64,000 bases of DNA from Crambe crambe (Eukaryota > Porifera > Demospongiae > Poecilosclerida > Crambeidae), in contig OZ004582.1 in assembly GCA_963924555.1 (NCBI GenBank), forward strand, positions 3,100,001 through 3,164,000, written 5' to 3'. Under the pieces are notes generated by a model, which saw nothing but the letters and a program-made list of their open reading frames with translations, had not been told where the DNA came from and searched no databases. Numbering within the stretch: the first letter of the stretch is position 1; every line of letters starts with the position of its first letter. Both the position numbers and the translations under genes were made by a program. Below, piece by piece: positions 51,825 to 61,575 of this stretch.

Positions 51825-52085
51825 TAGTGATACTAGGGCAATGTGCAACATTAATTTTGACAGCAAGCGAGCAAGTTAGTGCTACAACTCTTTAGAAGAT
51901 TTTCCTGTTGAGTTTATATATAGCAATGTGCAGCATTTGACAGAGGCTCCAGTGCGTGATATTGCTGTCAGAGACAAGAGTCATGTAAGTTGTGGTTCCA
52001 ACCAGGAAGCTCCACACATAAATACTTACCATAAGCTCTTACACTCCACTTAGATAAGCCTAGCCCTCTATGACAAAAGGATGTA
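51825..52085. repeat. Dispersed repeat, second copy of 30085-30350
   Basis: Same ordered landmarks as at 30085-30350, with more divergence and an extra piece near 51850. Non-coding. Confidence 0.7.
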
Positions 52086-52333
52086 GAAAACCATCTAGCT
52101 CAATTACAATTTGGACATACCCTGGGGCATTTTGGAATGTAGACCTATATTTTATAATTACAATAGTCATGGCTCGCTTGCTGCGCTCGCTCGCAATTAT
52201 CTAACAAATATTTCTAAATTTACAGTAGGAATAAGGGTAACCACAATAACTGGCCAAATTATACTGGTGCTGCAGTATGGTAAGTTCATACCAAGTAGAA
52301 GATAATGTTTCAGTTACCAAAAAGCCAGACTCA

Positions 52334-52430
52334 GTGGCGTATCTAGCGAGGTGCTCAGGGTGCTTGAGCACCCCCCTCAGCTGCTAGCTAGCTTTTTCAG
52401 TAGGCTCGCTTCTATAGTTGTCTATCCAAT
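52334..52430. mobile_element. MITE end, CAGTGGCGTATCTAG family
   Basis: Starts CAGTGGCGTATCTAGCGAGG and contains a GGTGCTCAGGGTGCTTGAGC hairpin. It shares TTTTTCAGTAGGCTCGCTTC with 14187. The far end is not preserved. Confidence 0.6.
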
Positions 52431-52783
52431 TGTCATACACTAAGATTATTGGTGAGAGCAAAGTGAACTACTATCAAGTGTGTTGATGTATGTCATACAT
52501 TCATTTTGACCCCATAAATTACACATGCCCACAACACTTAGTGCTATTGCAACAACATAGCTAGAGCTTCATTGCTTTCCACTTGGATTGTACGCACTTG
52601 GCTTATCTAAGTGCTTGTGGTAAGTATTATAACAGCAATATCTTAGACTAAGCCTAAGTCTTAACCGAAGGAGTTGAACACAATTGGTACTTGTTCACTG
52701 CTTCACTTGCCAATTGAATATGTTAAACGAACGTATTGTTTCAATCTTTAATAAGTCCCATGTATAAACATACCATTATTTAC

Positions 52784-53170
52784 CTTCAATAATTTCAAGT
52801 GCATATCAAAGTAAACAATATCAGCTGGAGTTACTTTAACTCCACTGAATCCAAGGAGCAAGTAATCCACGATATAAGATGAAAAAAATTTGGGAGCTGG
52901 TCCACCGTGGATAAGTGATGTAGCTATCATTACTCCAATGTAGAAGTAAGTCTTCTTAGATATTTCAAGCATGTTGTGTACAGGAAAACGGGAAGCATCA
53001 TCCCCACAGAATAAGATGGAAAAATTCTCGAAGTGGGCCACCTTGATCAACAGCTGGCTCCCCAACAAATGTTACCTTAATATGTTTCTTTTTATCCAAC
53101 CCTGTTTTGAACCAGTTTAAAGCATCTTCCCATAAGTGTTTACGCCTGACTATGATGCACTGTGATCATC
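52784..53170 (-). CDS. HECT E3-ligase domain exon
   Basis: The minus strand from 53167 reads WEDALNWFKTGLDKKKHIKV, TFVGEPAVDQGGPLREFF, then one frame over FPVHNMLEISKKTYFYIGVM and IATSLIHGGPAPKFFSSYIV. VGE.A.D.GGP.REFF and SLIHGGP.P.FFS are hallmarks of the HECT N-lobe, which binds the E2 enzyme. The exon ends at AAG|GTAAAT (52784), a good donor. The shift near 53020 lies in a T5 run. The C-lobe with the catalytic Cys is not in the window on this strand, so the gene is truncated or its later exons are lost. G2E3-like HECT proteins of invertebrates look like this. Confidence 0.65.
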
Positions 53171-53600
53171 CATACTAACAGGGAGGTATTTAATACAGTG
53201 TTTCCATAGCAATTGTAGTACCGTTTCACCACCACTAAAAAAATTTAAAAAATTAAAAAAAGAAAAGAGATAAAATCAGTTGTAATGCAAATCTTCCCTG
53301 TGCCATCACAGACCTTGATCTTAAATTTCTCCATGCGCATCTGGTCAGAAATTGTACTAACTTCTACATGTTGACAATTCCTTATCGTATAATTGGTCAT
53401 CCACATGAGAGTTTAGAGACAGTTAGCCATAAAGCTTCGTGCACGGAGAATCCAATAGCAGAGTCATGTGGAAAATCACCAATCAAGCTTAAGCTATATT
53501 ATGTTAGCTGCCTTCGGCTCTTCCCTAGGCTTCAGTTGGTGCTCTTCATATAGTTCATAGCTAGTTAATATTCTGAGATGAAAACCCCTTGCAACCATAT

Positions 53601-56163
53601 TATAGTGCAACCAGGTATGCAGTTCCAAACTTTTCTTAAAATCAAATTTTGGTATAACTTGCTCATTAATGGAGATATGGCCTTGAAATTTAACCTCTTC
53701 TTCAATGCATGGTGATAGTTATATTTTAGGCTTTTCACGATGCTTCGCATCATGAAACTGAAACTATTACCATATATGGCATTTTTCATAAAATTGTAAG
53801 TAGTTCTTCATAGTATCTCATTTTATTTTGGTCCTTCAACAGAACAACACTAAGGTAAATTAGAAAGAAACTGTAAGACCAAAATTCACAAAAAAGATAG
53901 TATAGATGAAATAAATATAGTGAAGTGATATGAAATCGGTTAATGAAAACACTATGTACTTCTACAAAACTGATTAAAAAATTATGAAATCATACAGGTA
54001 CACCACTAATGCATTATTCTAAACTTCTGTAAGAGCAAAATTTTGATAAATATAAATAAAAGATCTATAGCACAAGTTATTGATGTTCCGAAATCCGACG
54101 ATGTGACTTTATAACCTTTTTGTAATCCTTAACTAATTTTTCTAGCTTAGAACCACCAGGGACACCCTCTAAGTATGCAAACATATAATGTCTGACCTTT
54201 CTAAAATGGTTACGAAAATTATCCATGGTTACTGTATCTAATGCCGGGACAATCAAACTCATTATGTTGTATTTACAATATGCCTTGGTATAACACTTTG
54301 CCTGTGCCCACACTCTCTCAATAGGGTTCAACTCACAATTAAGTGTCTGCATTCCTCGGTTAAATATCGCTCAATCTTTGACTTCTCATACTTAAAATCA
54401 GGATGACTCTTAAGGACCACCCGCACTTCGTCGCCATTCATTCCACTCGTATCCACCCCTCGTTCCTCCAACACAACTTTTAATCCCTTCGCCACACCAT
54501 TTGCAAAAGTCATCTTCTGTGCCTTGCCCCCCACCAACCATCCCTCATAATCCTCTGCTTACCACCAGGTTTTACGTTCATGTGTGCCACATCAAGGGAA
54601 TCCTCTGCCATTGCTGCATGACAGCTGCTATGGTCAAAAATCCAAACAATACGCCAACCTTCACTCCTGGGGTACTTAAAATTTACAAGCTTAACCACAT
54701 CCTTAATTTGTTCCATAAACTTCTCCGATGTCCAATAGCCTTCCTTGTTTTCCCCATACTCCAAAAACCTACGTGCATACATTTTAGCCGACTTATCTAC
54801 CAACTTTGCCCTCTCATACTCCTCTTCAGTGAAACACAAATATCCATTCCTCTCTTCAATAAAATCTGACAACATTATACCGGAACCTTTTGATTTTGGA
54901 CGCATTACACAAGTGCCTTTTTCTGCCCAAAGTGTGGGTTGGTCATCATTTGCCTGGAAAGTGGTCTCATCATGGAAGATTATCACAGTTTTATCCATTA
55001 CTTCGGGCCGAGGGGGTTCAATATCACCAGGGAGTGCCTTTTTTGCATCTTCAGTAGGAGCATTATCACCGTTAAGGAAGCCAAGACCCACCATCTTACG
55101 TAAAAACTTATTCCGATACTCAACAACATCCGGGCGTTCATGACCATCTACAAAAGTACCTTTCCTTTTAGCAACAACCTCAAAACCAAGTTCATGCATC
55201 CATTTCCGACAAGTTTCAACACCAAGCTTCCGAGGGTAACCAGGTTCTAATGTTTCATTTGGTAGTAAGTCATTATTCACCCATTCACAAAAGCCTCCTA
55301 AAGTTAAATTGGGACGTCCTTTAACATTACTATTATTCCTGATATACTTTGTAGCCTTCTTGTTTAGAGCCTCATTATGCCAAACAACACCTGATCTCTC
55401 ATACCTACCCTGTGCACTATCCGGAATTGAACCATCATTATCAAAGAAATAGGACCTCCATTCACGAACCGTTTTATCAGACCTACCAACCATGATACCA
55501 GCAACCTCTGCAGCCTTTGTTTCCCCACAATCCAAATGCTTAGCCAGTTGAAAAGACAAAAACAATGCCAAAGAAACCTTATCATCTCTATCTAACTGCA
55601 ACACCCAATTCTCACAAAAGCTCTCCGTCATAAAGTCAGTATCACTCACCAAACTAGCTTCCAAGTCAAAGGTAGGATCAACAGCCTCATTATCAGTATC
55701 CATAGCCTCCTGTGACAAACCACATCACCATACACTTGCTCCACATCTTCCCCACTCACTGCTGCACTAGATGTACCTTGCCTGTTCCTTTTCACATCTC
55801 TGCCCTTCTGTAAACGCTCCTCCAACTTCCTCTTCCTCTTACTCTTGGGTGGCATCTCTAGAAACAGGAGAAAAAGCTCCAACTCAAACAGCAGCACTTC
55901 TTAAGCTTTCCTGGGAAGCACGCGGTCTTTTAATGATGACATCACAGCCCATTAAATTTTCAATAAATGATGTCATCGCCCACCTAAATTAGTGGGCAGT
56001 ATCAAAACAGCTGTTTTGCTGTAGTCAGCATTTTTTTAATTGAATGAGGATTTAAAACTATAGAAGCAGAGCACAACAAAAAAAAAAGTAGGTTAAAATG
56101 TATATTTTTGAGAAAGTTATAGCAAGTAGTATTTTTTGGAACTGCATGCCTGGTTGCACTATA
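53601..56163 (-). mobile_element. Tc1/mariner-like element with 29 bp TIRs
   Basis: The left end TATAGTGCAACCAGGTATGC (continuing AGTTCCAAA) at 53601-53629 is the inverse of 56135-56163 with one mismatch in 29. TA at each boundary fits the TA target site of IS630-Tc1-mariner elements. The 2.56 kb interior holds one DDE transposase gene on the minus strand in three frames. Confidence 0.88.
54077..55718 (-). pseudogene. DDE transposase of the mariner-like element
   Basis: The main frame (55718-54510, 402 codons) has a DNA-binding region with GRSDKTVREWRSYFFDNDGS, then TCRKWMHELGFEVVAKRKG. The catalytic core follows: first Asp in VIIFHDETTFQANDDQPTLW and second Asp in WRIVWIFDHSSCHAAMAEDS. The frame is lost at GGTTGGTGGGGGGC (six G, near 54525) and continues as KMTFANGVAKGLKVVLEERG. 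After a second shift near 54350, LNCELNPIERVWAQAKCYTK provides the third acid (Glu). Between the last two frames a few residues seem missing. It is full length apart from this. The homopolymer shift could be a base-calling error, but the second shift probably inactivates the gene. Confidence 0.85.
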
Positions 56164-56434
56164 GTACATTATTCCATCACTTGAATCTATTAATGCACAA
56201 CAATTACTTACCTTTCATCCTGTGGGGTTAAAGGGGATAAGGGTGGAGGAAGTGGACTCAGCGATTTAGCATCATCATCATCACTAATTAAATTCACATA
56301 ATCACTGCAGAGGAAATGAAAAACTACTGTAACAGCAGCATAGGTGTAGGAAGATGAAAAATTTTGGCCTTGGGTACTTTTGACCACACCCACTAATTAG
56401 AGTACTCTGAACATTCACTTAGAGTTAATGAATC

Positions 56435-58370
56435 TTACAATACTCCGAAAAAGTTCCTCTGTCTTTCATTAACTAATATAAATTCTTTAGCTATATTGTG
56501 TAGGTTAATGTTATCTGTTTTATCTTTATGAACATGTAAAAGAAGTGCATGGTTCAAACGCGGCTGAGACATGGTTGATCACAGATAATTTTTCAGTCTC
56601 CTTAGAGTGGAAAAAGTACGCTCTGCAATTGAAGATGTTACGGGGATGGTAACTGAAATACGAAGTAGCTTGTAAACTTCACTCAACATCACTTTACTAC
56701 TTTCAATACTATTCATTATATCACATACTGTCCTCAAGTTGGTCACATTCTTTATTTTTTGTGAAGGATTGGCTACATTATATGACTTGAGCAGGTCAGG
56801 TAACATCTGAATTTGAATCTTTAGTCGGTCAAAATTTACATCTTTGGAATAAATTGACAATTCCTCAGGAAAGCTAAACACAAAGTCTTCACTGAAAGCA
56901 GTGTTTCCAAAGCTGCAGCTATAGGCATACCCCTCTTCTGCTGAAAACGTTTTGTTAACTCACCACCAAGCAAATCAAGTGTTTCATTGTATTGCTGTTT
57001 GAACAAAGACTTAGGGGTTTCAAACCTATGGGTGGTGGTTCCATCATCGAGTCTCCGTGGTATAAAATAGGACTTGAAGTTAAATCCTGTGAATCTTCCA
57101 CAACCCTCGTATAGAAACGCTCAAAGCTTTCTTCTGATCGCTGTCTTTGCAAGGTTCATGGCTAACTTGGAACTTTCAACAGCATCTTGCATAGTTGTGT
57201 TCTTGGCCTGGAGGGTAATTGAAAGTTGCTCAACAGCTGAAAATATTAAATGAGATAGTTTGAGCCCCCCAAAAGTACTGAAATTATCCATGGAAGCAAG
57301 GTATCCACCAGCTTTCATAGCATATTCATCCCTTCCACCTTCATGTACTTCAAGAAGCAATTTCAAAAGAATCTCATAGTTGGCAACAACAGCTTGAATT
57401 GCATTTGTTCTCACTGTCCAACGTGTTGTATCTGCACATATCTGAGACTTCAAACACTCCAACAAGCTCGATCGTTTTGGAGAGAAAGAAATAAATACTC
57501 CCAGTTCCTGCACTAAATCTAAAGCACATACAAAGCAGCTGGTTCTTTTTCTTATTCTAGCAGCCACACCACTTATATGCCCACTCATGTTAGCCGCACT
57601 GTCATAGGCCTGACCACGGCAATTTGACAAAGGAAGCTGGTGCCTTATCATACTATCAGTGAGAAGATCAGTAATAGTTTCAGCATCAGGTACATTTATT
57701 AACTCAATAAAGTCTTCAAAAATTTTACATTCATTATCTACCCACCTAATAGTTACACAAAGCTGTTCCTTATTGGAAACGTCAGTGGCTTCATCAGCTA
57801 TTAGAGCATACCATTTAGCAATCCTAATATCTGCCAAAAAATCCATTAGCACATTTCGTCCTAACAATCCAATCATTTCATTCGAAATATCACCACTTAA
57901 ATAATGCTTTTCTTTTATCCACCTCTCTATATCGGGTGAATCTTCAACCCTAAGTTTCAAAAGCTGCATAAGGTTACCCTCTAATTCCTCATGTCCTCTG
58001 AGTGCTAAACCTTGACGCAAAAGGTAACGTAAGGAGGAAAACTGTATCATTAACATTCTTCGATGAAACTCCTGGTCACGTTTTACCTGATTACTGATCA
58101 GTGCGCTAGTACCTGGTGATTGTAGCTGTCTGAGTTTAGAAGCAGACTCTAATGTGAACTTGACTTCTCATGCTGCTTAAAACGCTCCTTGGATTCTTTC
58201 CAATTATCAAACCCCATATGAACATTTGTGGTACACAAGACTAGCCATGGATATTCTTGGAACCATTCTGAACAAAAGTGACGATACTTACTTCCCTGCA
58301 TCTTTCTGGTCAGGTGAAGTACCTGGTGAGGACGCCCTGTTCTAGATTACAGCATTCAGCTGTGCAATAG
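56435..58370 (-). pseudogene. ZMYM1-like hAT transposase, nearly full length
   Basis: From the N-terminus, a zf-TTF-type region is readable (YRHFCSEWFQEYPWLVL, near 58280). After a frameshift, a 311-codon ORF (58056-57121) covers DUF4371: SGDISNEMIGLLG, WYALIADEATDVSNKEQLCV (first catalytic Asp), CRGQAYDSAANMSGHISGVA (second Asp region) and DTTRWTVRTNAI. Two more frames then lead to the dimerisation domain, VTIPVTSSIAERTFSTLRRL, with the third acid. A TGA at 56579-56581 replaces an expected Arg codon; reading past it gives STMSQPRLNHALLLHVHKD and a terminal stop at 56435. An acidic Ser-rich linker lies upstream to about 58500. Three or four lesions make it inactive. No TIRs recognised. Confidence 0.85.
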
Positions 58371-59010
58371 ATAGAACCTGGAGATGAAGAATCAGGAGGT
58401 AGAAGAGCAGAAGTAGTGTCTGTACTGATTGACTCAAGTTCATTATCACTAGATTCACTATCAGAGACAATTCTGAAAGCAATATATGCATGGACATAAA
58501 TAGCTTGACAACACTAATGGCTGATAGCATACAAACTTAGCATCGTCTTTCTTCCTCTTGGCAGGAGGAAACCATTTGAAACCTTTCTACTTTATTCTAA
58601 GCTCTAAAACTTGTAGATCAAGGATCATAGTTCTGATTTATACCAATATATATATATATATTTTTTAAATGAAATGGCTCACTACAACTACTCCTACGTG
58701 AAAATTGATTTTTTGGCTGACTGCCGGGTTTTCCCAGAGCGGGTCACATTTATTTGCATAATGACAAATCCCACGATCTTACCACTGCATCCATCAATTC
58801 CACATACCGCATACGAGTTAAATTTGGCGGTATATTAAATTTGACGGTTTGACGGTCTGTCTTGGAACTGCCAATAATAATGTCTGCCAATATCTATGGG
58901 GGTGGGGCTCGAGTGTATCTTGCGCGCGCAGCAAGCAATGAGCTGCATGCTCAAGATTAAGACTACTTGATCAGCTAGCTAGTTTCATTTCCAGCTGTTT
59001 TGCGATCGTG
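58371..59010. other. Upstream flank of hAT relic, no gene
   Basis: Includes a (TA)6 run near 58650 and GCGCGCGCAGC near 58923. SDSESSDNELESI on the minus strand near 58460 is probably the acidic linker of the hAT protein. Confidence 0.45.
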
Positions 59011-59157
59011 ATGGCTCTTCGAAAGTTCTTGAAGAAGGAGGAAAGGGAGTGTTTCCTCGACGGAAGCTCAGTTAAAAGAGAGATAGATCGTGAAGTGAAG
59101 AGGACTGAGCAAACTAGCCAAAGAAAAAGAAAGGGAAGCAGCGTACGCAATAAATAA
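59011..59157 (+). CDS. Small basic ORF, 48 codons
   Basis: A complete ORF, MALRKFLKKEERECFLDGSS then VKREIDREVKRTEQTSQRKR. Highly charged and helical. It could be the first exon of a transposon protein. It overlaps a hydrophobic minus-strand ORF (59192-58971) that I take to be its shadow. Confidence 0.3.
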   Translation: MALRKFLKKEERECFLDGSSVKREIDREVKRTEQTSQRKRKGSSVRNK

Positions 59158-59720
59158 TGTCCACCAAAAGCCTTCTTTGGTACAAACGCCAAATAAAACT
59201 CCTGCCAAAATTAACTCGTATACGGTATATGGGTTATGCCAAACATGACCAACTTTTCATTTTGGTCAATATGCAACTTGTGCCCAAAGTAATCAGCGCG
59301 ATAGGGGATTGGATTAATCTGCTGTGCAGTGTTTACTCTACAGGCAGTACTGTAACCTGCTGTAAGGATTCTCCTACTCTCTGTTCACTTATACGAAAGC
59401 CCTGGGTAGCTAACAAACCAGTCATCGTTTTACGTCCATATGTAGGTTCCACCTAAAAATATAGCTAGTTTGTTAAAAGAGAGTAGCTAGCCATAAGAAA
59501 CCAAAACATACTTTTGCTACAGCTCCTGCTACGACAGAGTCCACTCCTTTAATCGTGAAGTCCTGTGAATGCTCTTGCAGCACAAAATCTCTCTAGTGAA
59601 CGCACACTGAAACCCCTTACTCCAGGGTACAGCTCCTGCAAGTATTTACGTAACTTCCCCTTCGTTCTCCACTTTCTCCCTCACAGTCGCTTCCAGCTCA
59701 TCCAGATTAGCCATTATCTA
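59158..59720 (-). pseudogene. rve-type integrase/transposase relic with intron
   Basis: The minus-strand gene begins MANLDELEATVREKVENEG at 59713. After a frameshift come LRKYLQELYPGVRGFSVRSL and, in the next frame, IKGVDSVVAGAVAK. A 59 nt intron (59511-59453, GTATGT to TTTTTAG) follows in phase, then VEPTYGRKTMTGLLATQGF. After another shift, INPIPYRADYFGHKLHIDQN and EKLVMFGITHI contain the first catalytic Asp of an rve-like DDE domain. YG..TM.G.L and HxDQNEKL are motifs of an integrase family common in cnidarians and amphioxus. The rest of the catalytic domain is absent. CGCATGCGC at 59774 lies upstream. Confidence 0.6.
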
Positions 59721-59773
59721 TCAATATGCGCTCAATCGATCGGCCATGCACGAGGCACAAACAAGTATAAGCA

Positions 59774-59782
59774 CGCATGCGC
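59774..59782. promoter_or_regulatory. CGCATGCGC, NRF1-like site
   Basis: Located about 60 bp upstream of the integrase-relic Met at 59713 (minus strand). Confidence 0.4.
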
Positions 59783-59872
59783 ATATATCCTAGAAACAAT
59801 TTTACAACTTATCATGATAACATTGGGAAATTATATAAAACAAAAAAAAGTAAAAGTACAGATTGTCCCATT

Positions 59873-60100
59873 CTAGGCTTCTTCATCACCTTCGATTTTC
59901 CTCACCGTTTCTATAAGTGAATCTAGCCCTCGTAAAATCATCGTTTCGGTACAACCCCTTGCCGAGCGGCACTTGGGGCATGTCTTTGTGAGAGCATCTT
60001 CTCCACTGAACCAAGAGTTAACACATGGTTCACATCCGAGTAAGGTCTTGCAACACTTCATTGCGATTACTGATGGCTTCATGAATGAGGCAATCTTTCA
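59873..60100 (-). pseudogene. RING-type zinc-finger relic, copy B
   Basis: The ORF of 69 codons reads CCKTLLGCEPCVNSWFSGED, KTCPKCRSARGCTETMILRG and LDSLIETVRKIEGDEEA. It aligns with the RING relic at 43925 (CCK..GC..CV, CP.C, ETMIL.G.D). The first CxxC pair is lost to a frameshift just upstream (DCLI). It lies next to a hAT C-terminal fragment, just as copy A lies next to a transposase fragment. Confidence 0.6.
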
Positions 60101-60129
60101 GAACTGTCTTCAAACCTAATGGTAACTTG

Positions 60130-60660
60130 CTGTGTCATCATTTCATCTGGAGTGTTCTGAATCTTCCTATACTATTATGTGTGTTTACCGATATAAATTC
60201 TCTGGCAATAACTTTCAGATCAAGAGATGTGTGCACATAGAAATTATTCAGTCTTGATCGAGTCATTGACTCATTGTACTCCGTAAATAAGTCCATTCTA
60301 AAACTTCAAAATATGAATGCCTGTACCTATATATCTTTGCCGGGTACTTGATAACAGTGGCTGTTCACCTTCATCAAACCGTCTAGGTCTTCTCCAATAC
60401 CTAGGAAGGGTGGGCAAACCTGCAGACTGCATGCTCAAGGACATCATCTACTCGAAGTGATTTATAATGACCTTAGTAGCTTCCTGTATAGTTGTATCTT
60501 TGGCTTGAGAGAATTGTTTTGATGCACAGCCCCCCCCCCAAAAAAAAAAAAAAAATCAAATGATTCCATTTTCATCAATAACTCACTAGCTTTTGCAGCA
60601 CATTCCTATTGGCTATTATTTATCTTCACTCTCCAAGCTTGATTCTGATTCACAATCAAT
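60130..60660 (-). pseudogene. hAT transposase C-terminal fragment (ZMYM1-like)
   Basis: Minus-strand pieces: QAKDTTIQEATKVI, then LPTLPRYWRRPRRFDEGEQP, then after a deletion SRLNNFYVHTSLDLKVIARE and FISVNTHNSIGRF. These correspond to the linker with R.RRP.R.D.G and the extreme C-terminus of DUF4371-type hAT proteins; compare RLNHALLLHVHKD at 56560. The dimerisation motif has been deleted. A C10-A16 homopolymer junction interrupts the gene at 60530-60555. Confidence 0.6.
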
Positions 60661-60764
60661 CACTTGATCCTGGCTGAACATAAGGAGCGATTACAGTTTG
60701 AATTTCAAATAACTAGTTCTCCCTTATAATAATTCATTTATGGAAGGTGACATTATGTAATTTA

Positions 60765-60776
60765 TGCGCATGCGCA
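60765..60776. promoter_or_regulatory. TGCGCATGCGCA, NRF1-like site
   Basis: A perfect 12 bp palindrome in an unassigned stretch, about 45 bp before the nested MITEs. No gene start is recognised beside it. Confidence 0.4.
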
Positions 60777-60811
60777 TTAAACCGAACGGGACAGTTGGGA
60801 GTAGCATTGTA

Positions 60812-60820
60812 GTCTTGACC
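60812..60820. repeat. Target-site duplication, left copy
   Basis: GTCTTGACC immediately before TAGTCTGGCG; repeated exactly at 61288-61296 after CGCCAGACTA. Confidence 0.9.
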
Positions 60821-61287
60821 TAGTCTGGCGTCGCCAGCCCAGCTTTTCTTCTTTTTTGGGGGGACGGGGAAGAAAAGTGGTCTGGGAAGAAAAGTGGTCT
60901 GGTGGCTCTAGCATCAACTACTTGTGTCGCCTATAGCTGCGTCCCAATCAGATTCAGTCACGTGAAGTAGTATTAATGTTGGCGAGACACACCCACTATT
61001 TATTCCAGGTTGGCAGAGCTAGACTATGGAGAGTAACCAAGAACTGTGTTTAAAGAGCTAGGAATACCTGGCCTGAAGCCTGAATGGCTGAAAGTTGTAT
61101 CAGCGATGTTCAAGGGCGATGTGTTCGCAATTCTACCTACTGGCTTCGGAAAATTATTCAACACTCATGTATATTGCAATTTAAATTATTTTTGAGAGAG
61201 CGCGCGGGTGTCACAAGTAGTTTATGCTAGAGCTCCCAGACCACTTTTCTTCCCCGTCCCCCAAGCTGGGCTGGCGACGCCAGACTA
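60821..61287. mobile_element. TIR element with 9 bp TSD carrying a RecQ fragment
   Basis: A 467 bp element. Its first 25 bases (TAGTCTGGCGTCGCCAGCCC then AGCTT) are exactly inverted at the other end, and imperfect pairing continues through GGGGGACGGGGAAGAAAAGT and GGTCTGGG with an internal duplication in the left arm. The flanks carry a perfect 9 bp duplication, GTCTTGACC. A 9 bp duplication is the hallmark of Mutator-like elements (MULEs). The interior includes a helicase gene fragment, so this resembles the Pack-MULEs of plants. Confidence 0.88.
61046..61194 (+). pseudogene. RecQ-type helicase fragment, captured
   Basis: Plus strand inside the TIR element reads FKELGIPGLKPEWLKVVSAM and FKGDVFAILPTGFGKLF. 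This is the start of a RecQ helicase: the GI..LKPEQ region, equivalent to motif 0, and motif I (Walker A) LPTGFGKS, with the last Ser lost. The conserved Gln after KPE is Trp here. The reading ends at a TGA near 61192 where the right terminal repeat begins. About 50 codons are present; no further helicase motif is. The exon-like piece was presumably copied from a host or transposon RecQ gene. Confidence 0.75.
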
Positions 61288-61575
61288 GTCTTGACCCAGC
61301 CCCCAGGAGAGGGGTCTGGTGACTATGGGCATTAATCTTGGTTTTGCTGACTCAGCTAAATGCGCAGCGAATCCCGCGCCCACACCTGCAAGCTCGCTAG
61401 CTAGCTAGAGGACTAGTGACAAGCAGGGTAAGCTTCGATCCATGGCGCTGGCAAGCTAGCTATCAATAGATCCCACTAAATTGACAGTTAGTGCTATTCT
61501 GATTGGTTTACTCTTAATACTGCTGAGTCAGCAAAACCAACATAGTCACCGGGTGGGGGCTGGGCCGAGACTACA

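Larger units (their letters stand above)
60808..61575. mobile_element. MITE split by an inserted TIR element
   Basis: The left end TGTAGTCTTGACC (60808-60820) continues, after the insertion, as CAGCCCCCAGGAG (61298 on). The right end GGGGGCTGGGCCGAGACTAC with final A (61575) is its inverse with two mismatches. Inside, TTGGTTTTGCTGACTCAGC and GCTGAGTCAGCAAAACCAA also pair, as do GGTGACTATG and CATAGTCACC. Without the insert the element is about 290 bp. No clear target duplication. Confidence 0.75.

Noticed and set aside
54501-55143. Plus-strand ORFs over the mariner-like element
   Set aside because: They are antisense shadows of the DDE transposase.
55930-55990. A CRE-type regulatory site (TGACATCA / TGATGTCATC)
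   Set aside because: The motifs lack the central CG of a CRE and lie inside the mariner-like element; the match is too weak.
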